Source of the DNA: Anaerolineaceae bacterium
GTDB taxonomy: Bacteria; Chloroflexota; Anaerolineae; Anaerolineales; Anaerolineaceae
Length of the DNA stretch: 5,560 nt
Direction: 5' to 3'
Assembly (NCBI GenBank): GCA_014860845.1
Contig: JACZIY010000384.1
Location: 1-5,560 of the forward strand
Shown here: positions 1 to 5,560 of the stretch, piece after piece
Layout of the letters: every line of letters begins with the position of its first letter
Numbering within the stretch: the stretch's first letter is position 1
Position numbers and translations under genes: made by a program
The notes under the pieces: model-generated
What the model was told of the DNA's origin: nothing
The model's input: only the letters and a program-made list of their open reading frames with translations
The model's database searches: none

Positions 1-107
1 CCTGCTGCAGATTGGTCGGATTGACGCCGTACTGGTGCAGTTGCACGTCGTTGCGGTTTTTCGCCTTTGCGGCGTCGCTGAACATCAACTTCAGGTTTAT
101 CAGACAT
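1..107 (-). CDS. 5' end of an unrecognised gene with a basic, probably disordered N-terminus (partial)
   Basis: Reading leftward from the ATG at 107-105, 35 complete codons are open to the window edge, so only the N-terminus is seen. The peptide begins MSDKPEVDVQRRRKGEK. Ten of its 35 residues are Arg or Lys, including an RRRK run, and it is also rich in Gln, Ala and Pro, as in flexible N-terminal tails. There is no signal peptide or membrane segment in this part. The start is supported by a strong Shine-Dalgarno sequence, GGAGGG (minus strand, 118-113), five bases before the ATG. The gene diverges from the lipoprotein gene. I do not recognise the family. The basic tail could contact nucleic acid or acidic partners, but that is inference only. 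The gene is probably real because of its start signals, and its function is unknown. Confidence 0.6.
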   Translation of the reverse strand, partial: MSDKPEVDVQRRRKGEKPQRRATAPVRRQSDQSAA

Positions 108-112
108 GTTTG

Positions 113-118
113 CCCTCC
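113..118 (-). promoter_or_regulatory. Ribosome binding site of the leftmost gene
   Basis: The minus strand reads GGAGGG followed by CAAAC and then ATG. This near-perfect anti-16S match at five-base spacing fixes the start of the partial gene at position 107. Confidence 0.7.
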
Positions 119-139
119 GGGTGAATAACAGTTTCTGCT

Positions 140-159
140 AATTGCATTATATTGCAATT
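140..159. promoter_or_regulatory. Perfect dyad around a minus-strand TATAAT, possible operator and promoter
   Basis: AATTGCA (140-146) and TGCAATT (153-159) form a perfect inverted repeat with 7-bp arms and a 6-bp spacer. On the minus strand, positions 151-146 read TATAAT, a consensus -10 box lying across the dyad centre. It would place the transcription start near 139, giving a leader of about 32 nt for the leftmost gene. No convincing -35 hexamer is found at 16-18 bp, where the minus strand reads about TATACC, so this promoter may need an activator or may be chance in AT-rich DNA. A repressor bound to the dyad would block it. The protein that might bind is unknown. Confidence 0.4.
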
Positions 160-268
160 GAGGGATTAGGTATATAGAATAAAAGTTTGCCTGATTCTTC
201 GGAATTACTTTTGATGCTATTTCTACGATCCTGAAATTCGATTCGTTTCACCATTCCCCAGATCAGGA

Positions 269-297
269 TTGAATTAAGCGGACTCCAATGTCATAAT
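269..297 (+). promoter_or_regulatory. Sigma-70-type promoter of the lipoprotein gene
   Basis: TTGAAT (269-274, four of six matches to the -35 consensus) and CATAAT (292-297, five of six to the -10 consensus) are separated by exactly 17 bp. The predicted start is near 304, about 21 nt before the ATG at 325, leaving room for the ribosome binding site CAGGAG at 311-316. This is the best canonical promoter in the window. Confidence 0.6.
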
Positions 298-324
298 AGT
301 AGCAGGGAAACAGGAGTCACCGTC

Positions 325-849
325 ATGAAAACTCTCCTATTGATTACACTATCCATATTTTTACTCTGCACGATTACAGGTTGTTCTGCTGGAGTGAGTG
401 CTGAATTTAAAGATGACTACACCTTATTTGTTGAAACTGCAGATCGCATGGATGGATTGGATGTGGGTGATATTTCGTACCCCGAATTCCTTGTTCATTT
501 AGAAGAAGTTCAGGCTCGTTACAGCAATGTATCTGCGCACGAATGGCCGGATCGATTCTCTGCAGCTCAAGCTTCCTTCAAATCCGCCATGCATAGCCTC
601 AATCTGGTAAAGGAAGTCTGGGATGTTTACAACAAGGGTTCCGGCAAATGGCGATGCTCACTCGATCGTGATGTGGGAAATGATGTTGCGCTGACACTGG
701 AAATTTCTGAACAACTGGATGATACAGAAGAATGCCCCCTAAAGTGGTTGAGGTCTCAAACCTGCGATGTGATCATCAACGACCTGATGGAAAATTTCTC
801 GCTTCATTATACGGCTGGTAAAAACGAAATGAGTGGTTTTTTGGATTGA
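325..849 (+). CDS. Small predicted lipoprotein of unknown function
   Basis: This 174-residue protein has a type II signal peptide: MK, then a hydrophobic stretch (residues 4-17) ending in the lipobox I-T-G-C, with Cys20 the predicted lipidated residue. Cleavage would leave a mature protein of 155 residues anchored outside the cytoplasmic membrane. Ser21-Ala22 follow the cysteine. The mature part is acidic and looks mainly helical, with three further cysteines (111, 137, 147) that could form a disulfide. I see no catalytic motif and recognise no family. The start is well supported: AGGAG (312-316) lies eight bases upstream, and a good promoter lies before it. The gene appears monocistronic, because the next gene is 192 bp away and a divergent gene lies to the left. 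Codon use is AT-richer than in the hyu genes. Export and lipidation are fairly secure; the role is unknown. Confidence 0.8.
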   Translation: MKTLLLITLSIFLLCTITGCSAGVSAEFKDDYTLFVETADRMDGLDVGDISYPEFLVHLEEVQARYSNVSAHEWPDRFSAAQASFKSAMHSLNLVKEVWDVYNKGSGKWRCSLDRDVGNDVALTLEISEQLDDTEECPLKWLRSQTCDVIINDLMENFSLHYTAGKNEMSGFLD

Positions 850-964
850 AATTTATCATGAAAAGATGATGAGAAATTGAGAGAATTATGATAAGATTCA
901 GTCAGTTTCGCCACAACAATCATCAATCTGAGATAAGAATGTTTTTTTAACCTGGGTAATAGGA

Positions 965-1045
965 ATGACAAACCAAAATCTCTTGACCCCAGCAACGAGG
1001 TGCACATTGAGTGGTTTGGCTGATTTCCATAAGGAAAATCGATGA
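965..1045 (+). CDS. Candidate 26-codon upstream ORF overlapping the phosphatase start
   Basis: An ATG at 965 opens a 26-codon frame starting MTNQNLLTPATRC and ending at TGA 1043-1045. This stop overlaps the ATG of the phosphatase gene at 1042 in an ATGA arrangement typical of translational coupling. The frame also contains that gene's ribosome binding site (AAGGA, 1031-1035). Against it, the only nearby Shine-Dalgarno-like bases are AGGA touching the start codon and GGG at 954-956, and the peptide resembles nothing I know. It may be a coupling leader peptide or a chance frame. Confidence 0.2.
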   Translation: MTNQNLLTPATRCTLSGLADFHKENR

Positions 1046-3003
1046 TGCTAAGCGACCATAAATCTGATCTTGGCCCCTTACCACAGCGAAAGAAAGCCAA
1101 GGATGCTTTCATTCGTGGTGACAAATCTGCCTTTCTAGATAACCTCTCATCCACCAGCCCTGATTCTGACTTAACGTTGATTCTCCTTGAGGAAGTAACG
1201 GAAAGTATTTTTATTGTCGATGAGAATGGCGTGATCCTTTATGCAAATCCGCAAGTTGAGAAACTATTTGGTTACCAGCGCATTGAATTGATCGGTGAAA
1301 AGATCGAGGTGTTACTTCCCCCGGAATTTCGTCAAATCCTCATTAAGCACCGCGAAAAATATATTCAGCATCCTGTTTCCAGGCCTAAGGCCGAAAGATC
1401 GAAACTTCTGGGCAGGCACAAGGCTGGTAGCAACATTCCCATTGAACTAAGTCTCATCCCGTTTTACTCAGGCGGTAGCCCCTATGTTCTTTGCATGATC
1501 AGTGTTATTGCCATGAGTAGTAAAGCCGCTGATGATTTGAGAAAAAGCGAGATGCGTTTCGTGTCCCTTTTCAACGCGTTTCCCTTAGTTACCTTTATTT
1601 GGCAGCGCCAGGGAAATGACTTCATCCTGGTTAACTATAACAATGCGGATGAGCCTGACATCAATGCTACCATCCAGAAGTTCATCGGTTTGGGGATTCG
1701 AAGGATTTATTCGCAAGATGACCAGATGGTTGCGGAAGTTGAACGTTGTTATCAAGAAAAGATCAGTTTCTCGCGTGAGCATCGCAATTATCAGTTGCCT
1801 TACTCGCATCAGGTAAAAGATCTAAAAGTTACCTATGTGTTTGGTGAGCCAGACCAGGTGATGGTTATGTTTGATGATCTCACCGTCTTAAACAACACGA
1901 TTGATGAACTGTTGCAACTTTCAAGCGCACTTGAGCAAACTGCAGATGCGATCTTTATCACCTCCAAAAAAGGCGTGATTGAGTATGTCAACCCAGCGTT
2001 TGAGCTGATGACAGGCTTTCCAAGGGCAGAAGCTGTGGGTAACAACCCCCGCATCATAAAATCCGGTCAGATGAAGTCTGATTATTACGATTCACTTTGG
2101 GAGACCATCCTACAAGGCAAGGTGTTCAGAACCCAGACCATCAACCGGCGGCGCAATGGTGAGATTTTCATTGCAGAGCAAACAATCACCCCCATGAAAA
2201 ACCCCCAGGGAGAGATCACTCATTTTGTGTCAGTGCTTAAGGATATGACCGACCGCATCCACATCCAGAAGATGGAGATGGAGCATAAACTGGCGGGTAA
2301 GATACAGAAGCAGCTTTTCCCCGTCCACATCCCGCACTTACCAGGTTACGAACTCGCAGGTGCGAACTTTGCCACCGAGTATACGAGTGGTGATTATTTT
2401 GATTATATTTCCATGCCAGGGAACCGGTTGGGGTTGGTGGTGGCGGATGTCTGTGACCACGGGATGGGTCCAGCGCTGATCATGGCAAAAACCCAGGCGC
2501 ATTTGCGCTCGATCATGCACTATGAAACCGACCCTAGGAATATACTGGCAAAGCTGAACCAACAGGTACATCCTGATTTGATCGAATCAATGTTTATAAC
2601 GATGTTTCTCGGCATTTTGGACCCCAAGCGTCATCTGCTGGAGTATATAAACGCCGGTCACACACCCACTTACATCTTGAATCAGAATGGAATCGTGATC
2701 CATGAGCTGAGAAACGACGGCCTACCGGTGGGCCTTTTTGAGGAATTGGAGCTGCAAAAGCGCCTACCAATCCCACTGCCTCCTGGCAGCCTTGTGGTAC
2801 TGCTGACAGACGGATTCCATGAAGTCTTTGATGCCCAAGAAAACCAATTCGGTTTTCAACGCCTGCTGGAGGTCATCCGCCAGCACCGGGCTGCCCCTGC
2901 AGGGGAGATCATTTTGCGAGTACGTGAAGCAATTCAGGCGTTCTCCGGCCGGGTCGAATTCGATGACGATCAGACCATGATCATTTGCAAGCGTTTGGGT
3001 TAA
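1042..3003 (+). CDS. Triple-PAS, SpoIIE/RsbU-type PP2C protein phosphatase
   Basis: This 653-residue protein without membrane segments is a cytosolic sensor phosphatase. PAS1 is at about 45-160 (FIVDENGVILYANP, then LFGY). A diverged PAS-like domain is at about 166-285, inferred mainly from position and weak pattern. PAS3 is at about 292-405 (VIEYVNPAFELMTGF, then GNNPRIIKSG). A helical linker (408-428, ending IQKQLFP, like RsbU proteins) leads to the SpoIIE domain (about 433-651). Metal-site motifs are intact: SGDYFD (449-454), ADVCDHG (468-474), NAGHTP (537-542), TDGFHE (589-594) and DDDQT (641-645). Family members dephosphorylate STAS-domain anti-anti-sigma factors in partner-switching pathways controlling stress, development or motility; no such partner is in this window. 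PAS3 lacks the LOV cysteine (NPR replaces NCR), so it is not a flavin photosensor of that type. AAGGA lies six bases before ATG 1042; a second ATG follows at 1045. The domain assignment is secure; signal and target are unknown. Confidence 0.93.
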   Translation: MMLSDHKSDLGPLPQRKKAKDAFIRGDKSAFLDNLSSTSPDSDLTLILLEEVTESIFIVDENGVILYANPQVEKLFGYQRIELIGEKIEVLLPPEFRQILIKHREKYIQHPVSRPKAERSKLLGRHKAGSNIPIELSLIPFYSGGSPYVLCMISVIAMSSKAADDLRKSEMRFVSLFNAFPLVTFIWQRQGNDFILVNYNNADEPDINATIQKFIGLGIRRIYSQDDQMVAEVERCYQEKISFSREHRNYQLPYSHQVKDLKVTYVFGEPDQVMVMFDDLTVLNNTIDELLQLSSALEQTADAIFITSKKGVIEYVNPAFELMTGFPRAEAVGNNPRIIKSGQMKSDYYDSLWETILQGKVFRTQTINRRRNGEIFIAEQTITPMKNPQGEITHFVSVLKDMTDRIHIQKMEMEHKLAGKIQKQLFPVHIPHLPGYELAGANFATEYTSGDYFDYISMPGNRLGLVVADVCDHGMGPALIMAKTQAHLRSIMHYETDPRNILAKLNQQVHPDLIESMFITMFLGILDPKRHLLEYINAGHTPTYILNQNGIVIHELRNDGLPVGLFEELELQKRLPIPLPPGSLVVLLTDGFHEVFDAQENQFGFQRLLEVIRQHRAAPAGEIILRVREAIQAFSGRVEFDDDQTMIICKRLG

Positions 3004-3034
3004 GCTGTTTTTCGCTTAGATATTCTTTTCGTTC

Positions 3035-3051
3035 TCACAATCCAATTGTGA
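3035..3051. repeat. Short perfect hairpin after the phosphatase gene
   Basis: TCACAAT (3035-3041), CCA, ATTGTGA (3045-3051) is a perfect inverted repeat with 7-bp arms and a 3-base loop, 32 bp after the phosphatase stop. AT-rich sequence follows (TTATTTGAATTTC, then CTTTTTG), so it could be a weak terminator or 3'-end stabilising hairpin for the upstream gene. It could also be a protein-binding dyad. Only two G-C pairs support the stem. Confidence 0.3.
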
Positions 3052-3144
3052 TTATTTGAATTTCTTTTTGTCAGACGGAGTAATTGTTGATAATGACCAA
3101 TGATTTCCTCATCAAAAATCACACGTCTGAAATTCGGTTTACTA

Positions 3145-3170
3145 AGAAAACCTGAGTAAGGTTTTTTCTT
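3145..3170 (+). terminator. Probable rho-independent terminator between the phosphatase gene and the hyu operon
   Basis: AAAACCT (3147-3153) pairs perfectly with AGGTTTT (3159-3165) across a GAGTA loop. The stem can extend by a G-T wobble and one A-T pair, and the T-run continues with TT-C-TT. Only two of the pairs are C-G, so the stem is weak. It lies about 140 bp after the phosphatase stop and ends 55 bp before hyuA, which suits insulating the hyu promoter from upstream transcription. The A-run on the 5' side means it could also act, less well, on the opposite strand. Confidence 0.5.
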
Positions 3171-3200
3171 CCACCTTGGGTTAATATCTCATCTTCAGCA

Positions 3201-3222
3201 TTGAATTCATACTATAATTCAA
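3201..3222. promoter_or_regulatory. Perfect dyad over the hyuA -10 box, candidate operator
   Basis: TTGAATT (3201-3207), eight bases, then AATTCAA (3216-3222) is a perfect 7-bp inverted repeat of 22 bp overall. It overlaps the TATAAT at 3213-3218 and ends three bases before the preferred ATG at 3225. Position and symmetry fit a dimeric repressor that would occlude RNA polymerase, as expected for a catabolic operon induced by its substrate. No regulator gene is in the window, so the binding protein is unknown. Confidence 0.4.
3213..3218 (+). promoter_or_regulatory. Consensus -10 box placing transcription start at the hyuA ATG
   Basis: TATAAT lies exactly six bases before ATG 3225, so the expected transcription start (+1) coincides with the A of that codon and the mRNA would be leaderless. 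No Shine-Dalgarno sequence precedes either ATG 3225 or the alternative TTG at 3201. There is no good -35 hexamer at 16-18 bp (about CATCTT) and no TGn extension, as is seen at some leaderless or activator-dependent promoters. Confidence 0.45.
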
Positions 3223-3224
3223 CC

Positions 3225-5234
3225 ATGACCTCATCCTCTCCCCTGCGCATTGGCATCGACATCGGCGGAACCTTTACCGACTTTGTCGTCTACGACCCCA
3301 TCACCCAACAAATCAATACATTCAAGATTCTCTCCACGCCCAGTAATCCTGCTCTGGCAGTGCTGACTGGATTGGATGAAATTTTTGCCAATCGTAATGA
3401 CAAAAACGCTACCATTGTGCACGGATCCACCGTCGCCACAAACGCCTTGCTCGAATACAAAGGGGCAAAAACCGCCCTGGTCAGCACGGCTGGCTTCAAG
3501 GATGTTCTCCAGATTGGTCGTCAGAATCGCCCCGCTCTTTATGATCTGACCGTCAGTTTACCAGAACCACTGGTCCCCGCAGCGCTGCGTTTCGAGGTGA
3601 ACGAGCGCGTCCTGCATACCTGGGAGGTATCGACACCTCTCGATTCCTCCCAGGTGCGTGCGTTGACTGTAGCCATCCAGTCATCTGGAGCCGAAGCCGT
3701 AGCCATCTGCCTGCTATTTTCCTTCCTGCACCCTGAACATGAAGCCATGATCGCCGAAAGCTTGCGTGCAGCCGGCTATTTTGTTTCTGTTTCGTCCGAG
3801 ATCCTGCCTGAATTCCGCGAGTACGAACGCTGTAGCACCACCGTGGTGAATGCCTATGTTTCTCCGGTGCTGGGAAAATACCTGACTTATCTGGAGGATA
3901 AACTTGAACCTGGCATGCATTTAAGTGTAATGCAGTCCAACGGTGGCGCTATCCAACCCGCAGAAGCCCGGCAGGCCGGGGTGCGTTGCATCCTTTCGGG
4001 TCCAGCAGGAGGCGTGGTCGGTTGTGAGTATATCGGAAAATCCATCAACCCCAGTGAAAATTTACGCCTGATTGGCTTCGATATGGGTGGTACTTCCACC
4101 GATGTTTCTTTGATCGATGGAACCCGTCAAATTACCACCGAAGCCGTCGTCAGCGGGCATCCCATCCATCTACCCATGCTGGATATCCACACCATCGGTG
4201 CTGGTGGTGGTTCGATTGCCCGGGTTGATCCCGGTGGAGCGCTGCGGGTCGGACCTGAAAGCACCGGGGCGGATCCCGGACCCGCCTGTTACGGCAAAGG
4301 GGATATCCCCACCATTACGGACGCCAATGTGGTATTGGGAAGGCTTGCTCCGGAGATGTTCCTGGGGGGCAAGATGCAGCTGGATGCGCAACGCTCCTGG
4401 CAAGCCATTGAAAAAATTGCGCTAGAACTGAACATGGAAACGACCCGGGTCGCATTGGGTATCATACAGGTGGCCAATGCCCATATGGAACGCGCTTTAC
4501 GCGTCATCTCGGTCGAACGTGGATGGGATCCGCGTGTCTTCACGCTGTTGTCCTTTGGGGGGGCTGGCGGGTTACACGCAGCTGACCTGGCGCGCGGTCT
4601 GGGGATTCCCATGGTACTCGTCCCCCCGGTGGCGTCCACCCTTTCCGCTTATGGCATGCTCGTAGCGGATGTGATAAAAGATTACTCAAAGACAGTGATG
4701 TTGCCGGGAGACACAGGTTTCCAGCAGTTATTCGATCTACTGGCAGAACTGGCACAACGCGGTACCGCCGATGTGCTGGCAGAAGGAACCGCCGCTGAGG
4801 ATATCCATCTGGAGCACCGCCTGGATATACGCTACCGTGGGCAGTCCTATGAACTGAATATCCCCTTTACCCCAGGCTTCCTGGAAACCTTCCACCAGCA
4901 ACATCAGGCGACCTATGGATACGCCAAACCTGAGGCAAAAATTGAAATCGTCAACCTGCGCTTACGCGCGATTGGGAAAAGCACACCACCGCCTTTACTC
5001 AGCCAGCCATTGGGTGATCCCAACCCCAAGCAGGCCTACATGGATACCCGGCCGGTGATCTTCCACACCCATTCCATCCCAACTCCATTTTTCCGGGCAG
5101 AAGCCCTGTGCCCCGGTAACCGCTTGCAGGGTCCAGCTGTGGTCATTCGCTCAGATACTACCATCCTGCTCAGCCCTAACGATCAGGCCCGGGTGGATGG
5201 CCTGCAGAATATTATCATCGAGGTGGGATCATGA
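3225..5234 (+). CDS. hyuA: Hydantoinase A / 5-oxoprolinase-type ATPase subunit (HyuA family)
   Basis: This 669-residue subunit belongs to the HyuA/OplA/acetone carboxylase beta group. Such proteins use ATP to phosphorylate a carbonyl or amide so that, with subunit B, a cyclic amide (hydantoin, 5-oxoproline) is opened or a ketone is carboxylated. The N-terminal domain (about 7-185) starts with the phosphate-binding IGIDIGGTFTDF (9-20) and has HGSTVATNALLE (66-77). The main domain (about 205-490) has MQSNGG (236-241), LSGPAGG (257-263), the second phosphate motif FDMGGTSTD (285-293), DIHTIGAGGGS (320-330), TGADPGPACYG (347-357) and SFGGAGGLHA (443-452). The C-terminal region ends near the B-subunit contact expected for the family. 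Length is normal and no frame break is seen. I prefer ATG 3225 to TTG 3201: the TTG start would encode the promoter and dyad sequence and has no ribosome binding site. It overlaps hyuB by four bases. The family is certain; the substrate is not determinable. Confidence 0.95.
   Translation: MTSSSPLRIGIDIGGTFTDFVVYDPITQQINTFKILSTPSNPALAVLTGLDEIFANRNDKNATIVHGSTVATNALLEYKGAKTALVSTAGFKDVLQIGRQNRPALYDLTVSLPEPLVPAALRFEVNERVLHTWEVSTPLDSSQVRALTVAIQSSGAEAVAICLLFSFLHPEHEAMIAESLRAAGYFVSVSSEILPEFREYERCSTTVVNAYVSPVLGKYLTYLEDKLEPGMHLSVMQSNGGAIQPAEARQAGVRCILSGPAGGVVGCEYIGKSINPSENLRLIGFDMGGTSTDVSLIDGTRQITTEAVVSGHPIHLPMLDIHTIGAGGGSIARVDPGGALRVGPESTGADPGPACYGKGDIPTITDANVVLGRLAPEMFLGGKMQLDAQRSWQAIEKIALELNMETTRVALGIIQVANAHMERALRVISVERGWDPRVFTLLSFGGAGGLHAADLARGLGIPMVLVPPVASTLSAYGMLVADVIKDYSKTVMLPGDTGFQQLFDLLAELAQRGTADVLAEGTAAEDIHLEHRLDIRYRGQSYELNIPFTPGFLETFHQQHQATYGYAKPEAKIEIVNLRLRAIGKSTPPPLLSQPLGDPNPKQAYMDTRPVIFHTHSIPTPFFRAEALCPGNRLQGPAVVIRSDTTILLSPNDQARVDGLQNIIIEVGS
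5220..5225 (+). promoter_or_regulatory. Ribosome binding site of hyuB inside the end of hyuA
   Basis: GAGGTG lies five bases before the hyuB ATG at 5231, within the last codons of hyuA. Together with the ATGA overlap it indicates coupled translation of the two subunits, in contrast to hyuA, which has no such site. Confidence 0.6.
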
Positions 5235-5560
5235 GCTACGACCCGATTCACCTGGAAATTTTCAAGCATTTATTTGCCTCCATTGCGGAGGAGATGGGTA
5301 CTGTATTGCGCAAGTCCAGTTATTCGCCCAATATTAAGGAAAGAAGGGACTATTCCTGCGCGGTATTTGACGCACAGGCGCAGATGATCGCCCAGGCTGC
5401 GCACATCCCGGTGCACCTGGGATCCATGCCTCTCTCCGTGCAGGCTGCCATTCAACAATTCTCCGGTCAACTGCAACCAGGAGATGCCGTTATCCTGAAT
5501 GATCCCTTCCGCGGTGGCACGCATTTACCGGATATCACCATCGTCTCTCCGGTCTTCTTT
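5231..5560 (+). CDS. hyuB: Hydantoinase B / 5-oxoprolinase-type subunit, N-terminal part (HyuB family, truncated by window)
   Basis: This frame is open for 110 codons to the right edge and overlaps the hyuA stop as ATGA (5231-5234). It begins MSYDPIHLEIFKHLFASIAE and carries family signatures: SYSPNIKERRDYSCAVFD (30-47), QAAHIPVHLGSM (55-66) and NDPFRGGTHLPDIT (90-103). These are conserved through HyuB, the C-terminal half of 5-oxoprolinase and acetone/acetophenone carboxylase alpha-type subunits. Family members are usually about 500-600 residues (from general knowledge), so roughly a fifth is visible. It should pair with HyuA to finish the ATP-dependent reaction on the activated substrate. 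The DPF-R-GGTH segment includes residues that form the metal or active site in this family. Start choice is firm, with GAGGTG upstream. Whether it makes a hydantoinase, oxoprolinase or ketone carboxylase cannot be told; a small third subunit gene downstream would favour a carboxylase. Confidence 0.93.
   Translation, partial: MSYDPIHLEIFKHLFASIAEEMGTVLRKSSYSPNIKERRDYSCAVFDAQAQMIAQAAHIPVHLGSMPLSVQAAIQQFSGQLQPGDAVILNDPFRGGTHLPDITIVSPVFF

Noticed and set aside
231..240. CTGAAATTCG repeated at 231-240 and 3127-3136
   Set aside because: Several 10-base repeats are expected by chance in 5.5 kb, and flanking bases diverge at once.
468..474. Residues 468-474 of the phosphatase (bases about 2443-2463): ADVCDHG instead of ADVSGHG, a possible active-site defect
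   Set aside because: From family knowledge, ADVCDxG is a common variant of this motif in SpoIIE-type phosphatases, and the metal-binding aspartates remain. The coordinates given here are residue numbers.
855..870. ATCAT...ATGAT inverted repeat after the lipoprotein stop as a terminator
   Set aside because: The stem is only 5 bp with little GC and no U-tract follows. The T-run at 942-948 has no hairpin in front of it.
888..950. 20-codon frame in the spacer after the lipoprotein gene
   Set aside because: It ends in the T-run, has no good ribosome site and is very short. There is no coupling or other support.
807..1154. 115-codon minus-strand frame spanning the lipoprotein end, the spacer and the phosphatase start
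   Set aside because: It overlaps two well-supported plus-strand genes, its peptide shows no recognisable motif, and it has no convincing ribosome site. It is a chance frame.
3001..3018. TAAGC...GCTTA stem at the phosphatase stop codon
   Set aside because: Five pairs around an 8-base loop, followed by mixed sequence rather than a T-run, are too weak to call.
4289..4639. 116-codon minus-strand frame and other long frames inside hyuA
   Set aside because: They are antisense or shifted shadows of the strongly conserved hyuA coding sequence, with no family resemblance.

Overview
The window is ordinary bacterial chromosomal DNA with five genes or parts of genes. In order they are: the first codons of a minus-strand gene running off the left edge (1-107), a small predicted lipoprotein (325-849), a three-PAS SpoIIE-type protein phosphatase (1042-3003), a complete hydantoinase A/5-oxoprolinase-type ATPase subunit (best start 3225, end 5234), and the first 110 codons of its hydantoinase B partner (5231 to the right edge). 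There are no RNA genes, CRISPR arrays, insertion sequences or phage genes that I can see.

The organism cannot be named from this sequence. Sigma-70-like promoters, a lipobox signal peptide, a PAS-SpoIIE phosphatase with the ADVCDxG variant, and split HyuA/HyuB genes all point to a bacterium of middling GC content. A chloroflexotan such as a member of Anaerolineae would fit, but this is a low-confidence guess. Sampled 60-base lines run from about 42% GC in the lipoprotein and the sensor half of the phosphatase to about 58-67% in parts of the phosphatase domain and hyuA.

Layout. The leftmost gene and the lipoprotein gene diverge from a 217-bp spacer. This holds a good sigma-70-type promoter for the lipoprotein (269-297) and a perfect dyad (140-159) around a TATAAT on the opposite strand. 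A 192-bp spacer separates the lipoprotein from the phosphatase gene; it contains a 26-codon ORF whose stop overlaps the phosphatase start as ATGA. After the phosphatase gene, a 221-bp spacer carries two hairpin-forming inverted repeats, one with a U-tract that looks like a terminator, and then the hyu promoter.

The hyuA and hyuB reading frames overlap by four bases and almost certainly form one operon encoding the two subunits of an ATP-dependent hydrolase or carboxylase acting on a cyclic amide or ketone. The substrate cannot be read from the sequence. The phosphatase gene appears to be a separate signalling unit: three PAS sensor domains drive a PP2C-fold serine/threonine phosphatase that would dephosphorylate an anti-sigma-factor antagonist, but no such partner lies in the window.

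The most noteworthy signal is at the hyu promoter. A perfect TATAAT sits six bases before the ATG at 3225 with no Shine-Dalgarno sequence, implying a leaderless mRNA. A perfect TTGAATT-N8-AATTCAA dyad covers that -10 box like an operator. No clear new biological system is visible here.
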